Source: Devosia sp. FJ2-5-3 (GTDB taxonomy: Bacteria; Pseudomonadota; Alphaproteobacteria; Rhizobiales; Devosiaceae). From it: 64,000 nucleotides of DNA. The stretch covers positions 3,754,501 to 3,818,500 of the forward strand of contig NZ_CP104007.1 of the NCBI RefSeq assembly GCF_029201545.1, given 5' to 3'. A program made the position numbers and the translations under genes. Shown in pieces: positions 54,290 through 63,382 of this stretch; positions within the stretch are counted from its first letter, which is position 1; the number at the start of each line of letters is the position of its first letter. The notes under the pieces were generated by a model. That model was not told the DNA's origin, ran no database searches, and was given only the letters and a program-made list of their open reading frames with translations.

Positions 54290-55087
54290 ATGATCCTCAA
54301 TCTCTTGCGCGCGCTCTGGAGCTACCGGTATTTCCTGGTCACCTCCATCATCGCCGATTTCCGCAACCGGATCCTGCGCAGCCGCCTCGGCTTTCTCTGG
54401 ATCATCCTGGCGCCGCTGTCGCAGGTGCTGATCTATGCCTTCGTGCTGTCCAATCTGATGAGCCAGCGCCTGCCGGGGATCGACAGCTCGTTCTCCTATG
54501 CCATCTATCTGATGTCGGGCTTCCAGGCCTGGCTGCTGTTCAGCGAGATCATCACGCGGTCGATCACCGTCTTCATCGACAATGGCAATGTGCTCAAGAA
54601 AATCTCCTTTCCCCGCACCATTCTGCCCATTGTCGTGATCTCGACCTCGCTGATCACCAATCTGATCTTTCTGGCCCTCGTCATCATCACCTTCACCCTG
54701 GTCGGCTTCCCGCTCGGGTGGAATTTGCTGTGGCTGCCGGTCATGATGGTCATCAACACCGCCTTTGCTGCGGGGATCGGGCTGGTGGCGGGCATCCTCA
54801 ATGTCTTCATCCGCGATATCGGCCAGCTGACCCCCATTTTGATGCAGTTCCTGTTCTGGTTCACCCCGATCGTCTACACGATCAATATCCTGCCCGAGGC
54901 CTTCCAGAAGATCGTGATGCTCAATCCGATGTTCTGGATCATCGATGGCTACCACCGGGTCATGGTGTTCAACGAAGCGCCGCTCAACGGTCCCCTCATG
55001 GTCATCTTCGGGCTGTCCCTGGTCATCCTCGGCCTGGCGTTCTGGCTATTCCGCAAGGCCAGTCCTGAAATGGTGGACGCACTATGA
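54290..55087 (+). CDS. Polysaccharide ABC-2 exporter permease (Wzm-like)
   Basis: The 265-residue inner-membrane protein has about six helices (LGFLWIILAPLSQVLIYAFV, IVVISTSLITNLIFLALVII, WLPVMMVINTAFAAGIGLVA) and the ABC-2 landmark IADFRNRILRSRLG near the N-terminus. It forms the channel for an undecaprenyl-linked O-antigen or other polysaccharide. Its stop overlaps the Wzt-like start (ATGA). Confidence 0.9.
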   Translation: MILNLLRALWSYRYFLVTSIIADFRNRILRSRLGFLWIILAPLSQVLIYAFVLSNLMSQRLPGIDSSFSYAIYLMSGFQAWLLFSEIITRSITVFIDNGNVLKKISFPRTILPIVVISTSLITNLIFLALVIITFTLVGFPLGWNLLWLPVMMVINTAFAAGIGLVAGILNVFIRDIGQLTPILMQFLFWFTPIVYTINILPEAFQKIVMLNPMFWIIDGYHRVMVFNEAPLNGPLMVIFGLSLVILGLAFWLFRKASPEMVDAL

Positions 55088-56316
55088 GCCACGTCGTCAT
55101 GAACGTTTCCGGGCTGGGCAAGGTTTTTCGACGCTATAGCCACGAACTCTATCGCGTGCTGCGCTGGTTCGGGATCAAGGCGCCGATCGCCGAAGAACGC
55201 TGGGTGCTCAAGGACATCTCCTTCGAGGTGCTCTCCGGGCAGGCCCTCGGCATTGTCGGGCGCAATGGCGCGGGCAAGAGCACGCTGCTCAAGCTGATCA
55301 CCGGCACGATGCGGCCGTCCGCCGGAGCGGTCACCATCCACGGCAAGATCGCGGCCATTCTCGAGCTCGGCATGGGGTTCAACCCCGACTATACCGGCCG
55401 CCAGAACGTCTTCCACGCGCTGGGGCTGATGGGGCACCAGCACGCCGAAATCGCCGCCACGCTCGACGATATCGCCGGTTTTTCCGAACTTGGCACCTAT
55501 TTCGACCAGCCGCTGCGGGTCTATTCAAGCGGCATGCATATGCGGCTCGCCTTCTCTGTGGCGACCGCGTTTCGACCGGATATCCTCATTGTCGATGAGG
55601 CCCTGTCAGTGGGCGACGCCTATTTCCAGCACAAGAGCTTTGATCGCATCAAGGCGTTCCAGAAAGAGGGGACGACCCTCATTCTCGTCTCCCATGATCG
55701 CATGGCGCTGCTCAGCCTCTGCGACCGGGCGATCCTATTGCACAATGGCGCCGTGGCCAAGGATGGCGATCCAGAGGCGGTGCTCGACTATTACAACGCG
55801 CTCTTGAGCGATGCGAGCGACGCCTCGATCGAGACGCGTGAGCTGAGCGATGGTCGTATCCAGACCAGTTCGGGCAGCAAGAAGGTGACGATAGAGGCGG
55901 TGAGCCTCGTCAATTCCCGCGGGGAAAGTGTCGATACGCTCGACGTGGGGGAAAGCGTCACAGTCAGGGTGCGCACCCGGGTTCACCAGCCGGTGGACAA
56001 TCTTGTCCTCGGCTATTCGATAAAGGACCGCTTCGGGCAGACGCTCTATGGCACCAACACCCACTACACCGCTCAATCGCTGGAACAGGTCTTGCCGGGC
56101 GATGTTTTCGATTTTTCGATCGCCTTCGAGGCGCATTTCGGCGAGGGATCGTACTCGGTCGCCCTCGCCCTGGTCGGCGGCGAAAACCACATCGGCGACA
56201 ATTACGAGTGGCGTGATCTGGCGCTGATCTTCTCGGTCGCCAATCTCAGCCGCCCCACTTTCGACGGCAAGCTCTTCCTGCCCTCGACGATCGCAATCGA
56301 AAAGCTCGAGGGGTAG
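55084..56316 (+). CDS. Polysaccharide ABC exporter ATPase with C-terminal glycan-binding extension (Wzt-like)
   Basis: The 410-residue protein has an ABC domain in residues 1-240 (Walker A GRNGAGKST, signature YSSGMHMRLAFSVATA, Walker B ILIVDEALSVGD) and a beta-sandwich-like extension from about 255 (VTIEAVSLVNSRGESVDTLD, LGYSIKDRFGQTLYGTN). In Wzt of E. coli O8/O9a this extension recognises the terminal modification of the finished chain. The presence of a methyltransferase with a coiled coil in the same cluster fits that mechanism. Confidence 0.9.
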   Translation: MSHVVMNVSGLGKVFRRYSHELYRVLRWFGIKAPIAEERWVLKDISFEVLSGQALGIVGRNGAGKSTLLKLITGTMRPSAGAVTIHGKIAAILELGMGFNPDYTGRQNVFHALGLMGHQHAEIAATLDDIAGFSELGTYFDQPLRVYSSGMHMRLAFSVATAFRPDILIVDEALSVGDAYFQHKSFDRIKAFQKEGTTLILVSHDRMALLSLCDRAILLHNGAVAKDGDPEAVLDYYNALLSDASDASIETRELSDGRIQTSSGSKKVTIEAVSLVNSRGESVDTLDVGESVTVRVRTRVHQPVDNLVLGYSIKDRFGQTLYGTNTHYTAQSLEQVLPGDVFDFSIAFEAHFGEGSYSVALALVGGENHIGDNYEWRDLALIFSVANLSRPTFDGKLFLPSTIAIEKLEG

Positions 56317-56420
56317 AGCGTTTCCAGGAAAAGTGGACACCACTGTTCCGGTTCGGAGCGCGACAAACAAGGACTTAGAGTGATTTCATCACGTCAACGA
56401 CGCGGTGAAATGCTCTGAGC
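56316..56420. repeat. Dispersed intergenic repeat, copy 2
   Basis: Starts GAGCGTTTCC, contains TTCCGGTTCGGAGCGCG and ends with the palindrome core GATTTCATCACGTCAACG then ACGCGGTGAAAT. It is the inverted counterpart of the copy at 48498-48580, with an extra insertion near 56330-56345. It fills the gap between the convergent Wzt-like and glycosyltransferase genes. Confidence 0.7.
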
Positions 56421-56421
56421 C

Positions 56422-58791
56422 TCAGCCTACCCTGTCGTCCGCCAGTTCCGCGGCAAAGCGCTCGGCGATAACGCGCCAAGAATATTCGTTTTCAGCGCGG
56501 TCCTGGGCGGCGGTGATCATCGCCTCGAGGGCCTCGTCAGTCGCCCTGGCGAGAACATCGAGTGCCTCGGGCAGGTCCTGGTTCTCGCCCTGCACATAGT
56601 GGACACCCGGCTCGATGACGAGGCCGCGGGCGCCGAAGGCCGACGAGATCACCGGCACGCCGGCGGCCATATAATCCAGCATTTTCAAATTCGTGCCGGT
56701 GCCCGAGCGCATCGGATTGAGCGCCACATCGGCCAGGGAAAGCATGAGATCGCGCGTCTCCATATCGACCGCGCCCATCAGTTCGACATTGGCCGGCAGG
56801 GCACGGTCCTTGAACGGCAGGCAGACACTGCCGATGATGAAGAAGCGCGTGTCAGGGCTCAATGGCGCCTGGACCAGAATATCCTCGACGGCCTCGAGAT
56901 TTGGGCCGTGCCAGCTGCCCAGGAAGATCGCGACCTGACCGGTCAGGCCACCGGCTGCCTTCAAGCGACGGCGTTCGGCCAGGTCCACGAACCGGATATC
57001 GTCGAGCGAAACGCCGTTGGGAACTTCCGATAGCCGGGCCCGCGTCGGGCCATAGACCCGTTCGAGTTCCTGGAGATCGCGGCTTGCGCAGGCAAAGACC
57101 CGCTCGGCGCGGGACCAGGCATCCTTCTCTGCACGCGTGACCTCCGCCATCAAGGGTGCCGCCTCGGGCAAATTGGCAAAAACGGCCGATTTGAGCGTCA
57201 GTTCGACATCCTGGGCTTCGTACCAGAGGGGCTTGTCCGGCGCCGCCTCGGCGATGGCGTCGATCATGAAGGGATGGCAGGCGATGATTGCCTCGCTGGT
57301 GATCGCCGACAGCTCAAGCGCCTCGACATAGTCGGGGGAGAGGCCAAAGAGCGCATTGGTGGTGATGTCGGACACCGGCCTCTCGCCCACGAGCCGGGAG
57401 ACAAAATACTCGGCGTCAGCGTGGTCCTGGCTGCGCGGAATAGTGATTTCGAGGAGACCTGGCGCGATTTCGACTTCGCTCCGCGACTCTGCCGGGCCAC
57501 CAAGCGAAACGATATCAATGTCATATCGCCGGGCCAGATTGCGGTAGAGATGATAGACGCGCGCCTGCCCGCCATTCATCGGTGGAAACACCTTGAAGGT
57601 CGTGGCGACGGTCAGCTTGGGACGGATGACGCGAGGCGCGGGCGGCGCCAGCAGCCCCTCGGCCACCTTGGCCCAGGAAATCGGATCGACGCGCTTTCGC
57701 GCCTCCTGCCCCATTTCGGCAGCGCGCCTGGGGTCGTTGGCAAGCCTCGTCAACGCAGCGGCAAGGGCCGCTGCATCGGGTGCCGTTACAAAGCCGGTCA
57801 TTCCATCGGTCACAAATTCTGTGGGGCCGCCGGCATCGCTGACCGTGACCACCGGCTTACCGGATCGCATGGCCTCGATGGTGATCAGGCCATAGTCTTC
57901 GTCATAGGGCACGAAGGGCACGGCCAGCGCATTGGCATAGAGCCCCGCCATATCGTCATCCGCGACAAAGCCGAGGAAACGCACTCTCTCGTCCCCCGCC
58001 GCGAGCTCTTTCAAACGGGCCTCATCCGGACCGGAGCCGGCGATCAGCAAGGGAATATCGGTTTTGACCTGCCGGAAGGCGGAAATGATCATATCCACGC
58101 GCTTGGGGCGATCGAGGCGGCTGGAGGTGAAGAAATAGTCCTGCCCGCCACAGAAATAATCGTCGCGATGCGGCGGCGGGTAGAGCACGTCCACGCTGGC
58201 ATCGGGCGGGAAATAATCGCGGCGGCGCGCCACCGTCTCGGCAATGGCGGCGTGGCGGCGCATGCGGCCACTCGAGAGCGCAGCATTGTCCAGGAAGTGA
58301 ATGATCGCCCTGCTGACCGGACCGGGAAAACCCAGAGCAACCTCAATTTCTGGCAGTCCCTGGAGGGGTTTGAGGCGTTCGAAGAGGGCCGGGATCGCTT
58401 CGCCACCAGACTCCGCACCGGCCTCAGCCATCCACTCGAGCAAGGCCCGCAACTTTTCGGGCTGGGCGGCGATATCCAGCGGCGCGCCGGAATAGGTGTC
58501 GTAGAGGCCGCGCAGCCGATGGAGCATGTAGCAGACATGGTTGGGATGATTGACCATCCAACCGGGATATTTTCCTGAAATTACGCAGTCATAGGCGGAG
58601 AGGTCGAGCCGGGAGAAGGTCTCGTATGAGCCGACCAGATCCCAGAAATTGCTTTCCGGCGACAGCACCGAGACGATGTCGCACTGATGCTCGGTCTGGG
58701 TGTTGAAATGGTTCTGGAGCCCCCACCAGAGGTTTTCCGCGCCGCCGAGCGCCAGCGGCGTCGCGAAGGGCGTGACGAGAGCGATCTTCAT
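56422..58791 (-). CDS. Bimodular glycosyltransferase (two GT4 modules)
   Basis: The 789-residue protein carries two GT-B modules. Module 1 (about 1-390): LVTPFATPLALGGAENLWWG, FFTSSRLDRPKRVDMIISAF and VPFVPYDEDYGLITIEAMRSG. Module 2 (about 395-780): TTFKVFPPMNGGQARVYHLY, VAIFLGSWHGPNLEAVEDIL and GTGTNLKMLDYMAAGVPVIS. Double-headed transferases often add two sugars in turn during chain extension. It overlaps the upstream glycosyltransferase gene by 4 nt, in an operon that begins with the methyltransferase. Confidence 0.88.
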   Translation of the reverse strand: MKIALVTPFATPLALGGAENLWWGLQNHFNTQTEHQCDIVSVLSPESNFWDLVGSYETFSRLDLSAYDCVISGKYPGWMVNHPNHVCYMLHRLRGLYDTYSGAPLDIAAQPEKLRALLEWMAEAGAESGGEAIPALFERLKPLQGLPEIEVALGFPGPVSRAIIHFLDNAALSSGRMRRHAAIAETVARRRDYFPPDASVDVLYPPPHRDDYFCGGQDYFFTSSRLDRPKRVDMIISAFRQVKTDIPLLIAGSGPDEARLKELAAGDERVRFLGFVADDDMAGLYANALAVPFVPYDEDYGLITIEAMRSGKPVVTVSDAGGPTEFVTDGMTGFVTAPDAAALAAALTRLANDPRRAAEMGQEARKRVDPISWAKVAEGLLAPPAPRVIRPKLTVATTFKVFPPMNGGQARVYHLYRNLARRYDIDIVSLGGPAESRSEVEIAPGLLEITIPRSQDHADAEYFVSRLVGERPVSDITTNALFGLSPDYVEALELSAITSEAIIACHPFMIDAIAEAAPDKPLWYEAQDVELTLKSAVFANLPEAAPLMAEVTRAEKDAWSRAERVFACASRDLQELERVYGPTRARLSEVPNGVSLDDIRFVDLAERRRLKAAGGLTGQVAIFLGSWHGPNLEAVEDILVQAPLSPDTRFFIIGSVCLPFKDRALPANVELMGAVDMETRDLMLSLADVALNPMRSGTGTNLKMLDYMAAGVPVISSAFGARGLVIEPGVHYVQGENQDLPEALDVLARATDEALEAMITAAQDRAENEYSWRVIAERFAAELADDRVG

Positions 58792-59858
58792 GCGCTGGCC
58801 TCCGGCAGATCGGCCAGGAGGGTTTCGACCACATGGGACCAGGTGATGTTCATGGCTTCGTAGCGGGCCCGGCCATTGGCGCCCAGGCGTTCGGCATATG
58901 CGGGATCGGCCATCAGTCGGGAGAGCGCGTCGGCGATTGATTGTGGTTCCGGTTCAGTGACATAGCCGGTTTCGCCATCGACCACGAATTCCAGCGGCCC
59001 GCCGCTGTCCGTGCAGGTCACGACCGGCTTTCCCGAGAGCATCGCTTCCAGCGTGATGTAACCGTAATCCTCGTCGAGCGGGCCGAAAAATACGGCACTC
59101 GCCTGGGCGTAGAATTCCAGCATTTCGGCCCGCGAGATCGACCCGACGAAGCGAACGCGGTCGCTGAGATCAAGCTCCTCGCTGAGGGCTTGCAATTGCG
59201 TCCGCAGGCCGCCGTCGCCGGCAATGATGGCGCCGATCGGAGAAGAAGTCTTGGCCAGCGCCCGCAGGAACAGATCCTGACGCTTGAGCGCTTCGAGCCG
59301 GCTGGGCACGAAGATATAGGGCAAGGCGTTGGCGCAGCTGAACTTTTCGGCGTCGGCGGGCGGGTGGTAAAGCGCCCTGCTCTCAATGCCGCTATAATGG
59401 CGCAGGCGGGCGCAGACGCGCTCGGCAATGGTGTAGACGGCTCTCGCGCTTCCGGGCCCCTGCCCGCCGAGCGCAATGCGGTCAGCCTCGGCAATGCGGG
59501 TGCGCAGGCCCTCGGTTTCCGCATTGGCGGGCCAGCCGTGGGCTGAGCCGAAAAGGTCGTAGGCGACACGGTGCTGATGCAGCAGCCAGACGCGCTTGTC
59601 CGGATGCGGCATGGAATAGGCGGGGAACTTCAGGCAAATGAGCCGGTCGATGAGACCACCATCATAGCGCATGAAATCGGTTGCCTCGCACTGGTCGAGG
59701 GCGCTACCGGCCGAGGCCGGGGCATCGTAATGGAACGGCGCCGAGATGCGGTGGACCTGATGGCCGGCTTCACGCACCGCATTGACGAGGCCGTCCGCCA
59801 GAAATTCGGCCCCGCCATGAATGCCGGGGGTAAAGACCGTGGCGATGCCGACCCGCAT
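58788..59858 (-). CDS. GT4-family glycosyltransferase
   Basis: The protein has 356 residues from the ATG at 59858, which overlaps the previous stop by one base; a TTG one codon upstream is less likely. GT4 features: GIATVFTPGIHGGAEFLADG at the donor-side start, YIFVPSRLEALKRQDLFLRA, and FFGPLDEDYGYITLEAMLSG in place of the EX7E region. It is related to module 1 of the next protein (shared DEDYG-ITIEAM-SGKPVVT pattern). Confidence 0.88.
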   Translation of the reverse strand: MRVGIATVFTPGIHGGAEFLADGLVNAVREAGHQVHRISAPFHYDAPASAGSALDQCEATDFMRYDGGLIDRLICLKFPAYSMPHPDKRVWLLHQHRVAYDLFGSAHGWPANAETEGLRTRIAEADRIALGGQGPGSARAVYTIAERVCARLRHYSGIESRALYHPPADAEKFSCANALPYIFVPSRLEALKRQDLFLRALAKTSSPIGAIIAGDGGLRTQLQALSEELDLSDRVRFVGSISRAEMLEFYAQASAVFFGPLDEDYGYITLEAMLSGKPVVTCTDSGGPLEFVVDGETGYVTEPEPQSIADALSRLMADPAYAERLGANGRARYEAMNITWSHVVETLLADLPEASA

Positions 59859-61321
59859 CAAATGGCCTCGTTTTCCAAGGGCTTACGGGCATAGACCGCG
59901 TAGTCGGGCGGCTGACGGAACCAGTCATTGATCTCGGTCGGCGCAAAGCCGCTTTCGGGCTGATCGAGATCGCAATCCTCGTCCTTGCGGATGACACGCG
60001 TCTCGGCAAAGCCGCGCGCCTCGGCGATGAAGCCCAGATAGTCGGGCGGCAGCGGGCGGATATGGGTCGGGTCGTAGTGGAACGTGCAGGCACCGACCAC
60101 GAGATTTTCCGGATTGGGGGTTTCAAAGAGGATGATGCCACCGGGCATGAGGGCGCGGCGGGCCGAATCCATGAGCCGGACCAAGGACTTGAAGGGCAGG
60201 TGCTCGACGATGTGGAAGCCGGTGATGGCAGCGAGGCTTGCCTCGGGATGGGCTTCGAGCCAGGCGATGGCGTCGCCCTCGACGACATCATGGCCGCGGG
60301 CGCGAGCTTCGGCGACCATGGCGGCGTTGAGGTCGAGGCCCTTGGGCACAAAGTTGTGCTTTTTCAAGAGGCTAAGGAACTCGCCACGGCCGCAGCCAAT
60401 GTCCAGAACCGTTCCGCCGGCCACAACGGGCGGGGTGGCGCGGAAGATCGGCAAATAGCGTTCCTGGCGGCGGGCGATCTCGTCGGTGGAGCCGCGGAAG
60501 CGGTTCTCGAACGCAACATATAGGGCGTCGAGGCTGGCATCCTCGATCTCGTCGATCTGCGACTGGATCGGGGCGGGAAGAAAATCGCGTGCAGACGCAA
60601 TGAGTTGGCTCATGGCGGCGCGCTGGTTGGCGATCTCGTTGCGGGTGGCCCGGATCTCGGAAAGGGCGTTCCGCGAGATGTCGGCCACTTCCTCGGCGCG
60701 GAGGCGGGTGGCTTCTGCGGCCTGTTCGGAGAGGGCAATGCGCTGGTCGAGCGCGAGCTGGTTCTTGCGGATCGCGGTCAGGGCGTGGTTGACGCCATCG
60801 ATGGTCTCACCCTGACGCACGGAAAGGGTCGCCAGGCGCTGCTGAATTGCCGAGCGAACGATAAGCCTTTGGAAAGGCTCAACTATTCTGCCGACCACGG
60901 GGAGCGAGGAGGCGCGATCGAGAATTGCGGCGGGCAGAAGCCCCCGGATCTTTATGCCGCGCGCACGACCCTCGGCAGAGCGGGTGAGTGAGAAGAGAAT
61001 GCGCACGACAGTGGTCTGACCATTGCGCAGCGCGGGAAGGCGCGTGCCCAGGCCGACGCCATCGATCTCGCGGCCGAGAATAACACGGTAGGCATTGCGG
61101 AGGAAATCTTCGTCGTCGAGGGCGGCGAATTGCTCGATGGTGTAGCGCGGGCGGCCGGGCGGAACAGCATCGGCAGCCTCTGGAACGGGCACAAGCGGGA
61201 TGGTGGAGAGCCCCTTGCGCCGACCGGGCTCGCTGACCACAGCCTTGATATCCTTGGCCGTTTCGGCGCGGACGCGCGCCAGAATGGCATCGATGCTGGT
61301 CTCGTCGGCAAGGTGTGGCAT
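59858..61321 (-). CDS. Methyltransferase with DUF4214-like segment and coiled coil
   Basis: The 487-residue protein has three parts. Residues about 60-125 resemble the DUF4214 module (FLRNAYRVILGREIDGVG, then ILFSLTRSAEGRARG). Residues about 165-250 are predicted helical/coiled coil (ALDQRIALSEQAAEATRLRA). Residues about 285-487 are a class I SAM-dependent methyltransferase (motif I VLDIGCGRGEFL, 305-316; FHIVEHLPFKSLVRL; ALMPGGIILFETPNPEN). In the O8/O9a systems WbdD joins a methyltransferase to a coiled coil and caps the chain before Wzt recognises it; a similar job is plausible here. It is the first gene of the minus-strand operon. Confidence 0.85.
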   Translation of the reverse strand: MPHLADETSIDAILARVRAETAKDIKAVVSEPGRRKGLSTIPLVPVPEAADAVPPGRPRYTIEQFAALDDEDFLRNAYRVILGREIDGVGLGTRLPALRNGQTTVVRILFSLTRSAEGRARGIKIRGLLPAAILDRASSLPVVGRIVEPFQRLIVRSAIQQRLATLSVRQGETIDGVNHALTAIRKNQLALDQRIALSEQAAEATRLRAEEVADISRNALSEIRATRNEIANQRAAMSQLIASARDFLPAPIQSQIDEIEDASLDALYVAFENRFRGSTDEIARRQERYLPIFRATPPVVAGGTVLDIGCGRGEFLSLLKKHNFVPKGLDLNAAMVAEARARGHDVVEGDAIAWLEAHPEASLAAITGFHIVEHLPFKSLVRLMDSARRALMPGGIILFETPNPENLVVGACTFHYDPTHIRPLPPDYLGFIAEARGFAETRVIRKDEDCDLDQPESGFAPTEINDWFRQPPDYAVYARKPLENEAI

Positions 61322-61452
61322 GGCTCGGAATTCCCCGGGGAGAGTGGGTGTCCTGAGGCTCTAGCCTGTGCCGCCAAGGGGTGCAAGCCTTGCGTGGGCC
61401 GGGGCAAATTGCCGGCGGAAAGGCGGCGAAAAGGTCACGCAAAAGGGGAGTT

Positions 61453-61473
61453 GGTTAGCAGACTGCTAGCAAT
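61453..61473 (+). repeat. 21-nt TTAGCA motif, copy 3
   Basis: Begins GGTTAGCAGACTG and continues CTAGCAAT. It lies 132 nt upstream of the methyltransferase start and beyond the end of the second DUF4214 gene. It differs from copy 1 at two positions. Confidence 0.6.
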
Positions 61474-61529
61474 GACAGAGGGGCAATGAGAATTCCGCGC
61501 GGCCTTCGGAAGGGCCTCACCCAAAGAAA

Positions 61530-61553
61530 AACCCCCGACCGAAGCCGGGGGTT
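61530..61553. terminator. Terminator of the second DUF4214 gene
   Basis: AACCCCCG and CGGGGGTT pair around ACCGAAGC, with flanking A and T runs. It differs from the hairpin at 37783-37806 by a single base and stands at a similar place after the paralogous gene. Confidence 0.85.
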
Positions 61554-61577
61554 CTGATTCTCACCAATTCAAAAGAA

Positions 61578-63116
61578 TTAGGCGAAGATGAAGTCAGTGA
61601 TGGCAACACCAGTCAGATCGACCTGCAGGTCGGTTGCTACGTTGAAGACGCCGTCCTTGTTAGTGTCGACGAAGAGCGTTGTTCCGTCGGTACCAACGGC
61701 GTTGCCGAGGAAAGCAGAGCCTTCAATCGGAGTTGTACCGAAGGTAGTGATTGCTGCGGTCGCGCCGGTGGCAAAACCAAAGGCCTTAAGATCGATCTTG
61801 TCTTCACCGCTGGTGAAGTTGGTGATCGTATCTTTCTGGGTCAGCGTAGAGATGTTGGAGCTATTGTAAACAATAACGTCCTTGTCGTCAGCGCCAGCAG
61901 CAGCGAGGGTGATGGTATCGGCAAACTTGGAGCCAGTAACCGTCACACCCTTTGTAGCCAAGGAAACGTCGATGGCAGCACCAGCGCCAGTCAGCGCAGC
62001 AGCATCAACAGTCTTGAGCGTGGCAGAAGCTGCGAACGCGTAGGTACCGCCGCCAACGCCCGAGACGACTGCATCCACGAGCGTCGAACCACCGATGCCA
62101 GCAACAGAAACAGATGCAGTTTCAGCGTTCAGCGTCAGCTTTTCGATACCAGCAGCGGTAAGGCCCGCGGTCGTTGCGCCCTTCAGCGTGATGGTGAGCG
62201 CGTCAGCAGTGCCTGCAACGTCCTTGACGTCGAACGCAACAGCAGCATTTACTCCCTCAACGCCGAAGGCAACCGTCTTGGCAACGTTAGTGACGGTCAG
62301 ATCGTTAGCCGAGGCCTTGGACCAGACGGTGGTTACACCTTCTGCCTTGTCCAGATTGACGACAACTGCTGCGCCATCTGCAGTCAGGTTCAGGACTTCG
62401 ACGTTCTTGAGGATAGTGGTGGAGCCATCAACAGTTACGCCTGTCGCCAGTGTAGCATTGAGCGTGTCAGTGCCAACGCCGGCGTCGATCTTGTCGCCGT
62501 TGTTCCAGAAGTCAGCGGTGGTTGCATTGATGGTGTCATTGAAGACGGAGGTCTTCAGGGTACCAGCGGCATCCGAATTAGCAGCTTCAGGAGCGGCGGT
62601 GAGCAGGACTTCAAGACCATTCGCAACCGATTCAACGGCATTCTTGATCTGCGTGTCAGTCTGCTTTTCAGTTACACCATTGATGAAGGTGTTCGCAGCC
62701 GTGATCGCAGCAGTGCCCGAATAGGCGGCAACCTTCGTTGGCGTATCAAGCGACGCGGTGAAGCGCGCTGCAGCGTCGATCTTGAAATCAACGATGGTCT
62801 TGTCGGAGCCCTGGGCGCCGTCGAGGATCGCGATTGCGATGTTGTTGATGTTCAGTGCGCCGGTGTTGAGCGCGTTGACGAAGAAGTTCAGACCACCTTC
62901 TTCAGCATCACGATTGAACAGCGACTTGTAGATCGAGTTAACGATCTCGGTATTGTTCTTATCCTTGAAGCGCTCTTTGTACTCAGCAGTCGAGGCCAGG
63001 TCGCCGATGGCGGTCAGGTTTGCGCCATTGTTGGTGGCAGTGTTGAAGAAAGCCAGACCGATCGGGTCAGCGGGACGGCCGAACAGGGCGACGTAGACGC
63101 CTTGGATGGATGCCAT
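61578..63116 (-). CDS. DUF4214 surface protein with RTX-like C-terminus (paralogue 2)
   Basis: The protein has 512 residues from the ATG at 63116; the frame is open further but the start aligns with the other DUF4214 proteins. No cysteine, no signal peptide. Residues 1-115 are nearly the same as in paralogue 1 (ASIQGVYVALFGRPADPIG, YKSLFNRDAEEGGLNFF, NINNIAIAILDGAQGSDK). The middle is Ala/Thr/Val-rich beta sequence. The C-terminus has a clear RTX-type segment (KDTITNFTSGEDKIDLKAFG) and ends hydrophobically in ITDFIFA, as type I secretion substrates do. It is divergent from the second XRE gene. A calcium-dependent secreted surface-layer or adhesin role is likely but unproven. Confidence 0.85.
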   Translation of the reverse strand: MASIQGVYVALFGRPADPIGLAFFNTATNNGANLTAIGDLASTAEYKERFKDKNNTEIVNSIYKSLFNRDAEEGGLNFFVNALNTGALNINNIAIAILDGAQGSDKTIVDFKIDAAARFTASLDTPTKVAAYSGTAAITAANTFINGVTEKQTDTQIKNAVESVANGLEVLLTAAPEAANSDAAGTLKTSVFNDTINATTADFWNNGDKIDAGVGTDTLNATLATGVTVDGSTTILKNVEVLNLTADGAAVVVNLDKAEGVTTVWSKASANDLTVTNVAKTVAFGVEGVNAAVAFDVKDVAGTADALTITLKGATTAGLTAAGIEKLTLNAETASVSVAGIGGSTLVDAVVSGVGGGTYAFAASATLKTVDAAALTGAGAAIDVSLATKGVTVTGSKFADTITLAAAGADDKDVIVYNSSNISTLTQKDTITNFTSGEDKIDLKAFGFATGATAAITTFGTTPIEGSAFLGNAVGTDGTTLFVDTNKDGVFNVATDLQVDLTGVAITDFIFA

Positions 63117-63198
63117 GGAGAAATTCCTCTCGAATTGAATCGCGACCTTGTCAGTCGGTCCGTGAGAGCTACAGCCTCTCCTGTATGCAGTCAAGCAG

Positions 63199-63214
63199 TT
63201 ACTGTACTGTACAG
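63199..63214. promoter_or_regulatory. Palindrome proximal to DUF4214 gene 2
   Basis: CTGTAC-T-GTACAG (63202-63214), perfect 6-bp arms, overlapping TTACTGT (63199-63205). It lies 83 nt upstream of the DUF4214 start and corresponds to 39693-39704. Confidence 0.55.
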
Positions 63215-63382
63215 CAAAGTTGAGGCGCCGAATGTGGACGCCACCGCCCCAGCGGCACCTTAGGCTAGCCATAGCGCCTGAACGTTAACCCTCTAATGCA
63301 CTGATATTAGACAATTATTTCTGAACGACCGCAGGGTGGCGCGAAGTTTGCGCTGGACAAGCCAACGACGCGCGACTAGGGG

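Noticed and set aside
52910..54955. A 681-residue minus-strand open frame
   Set aside because: It is antisense to the glycosyltransferase and Wzm-like genes. Its His/Gly/Asp-rich composition is typical of a shadow frame.
57274..58578. A 434-residue plus-strand open frame
   Set aside because: It is antisense to the bimodular glycosyltransferase, whose GT4 motifs are clear.
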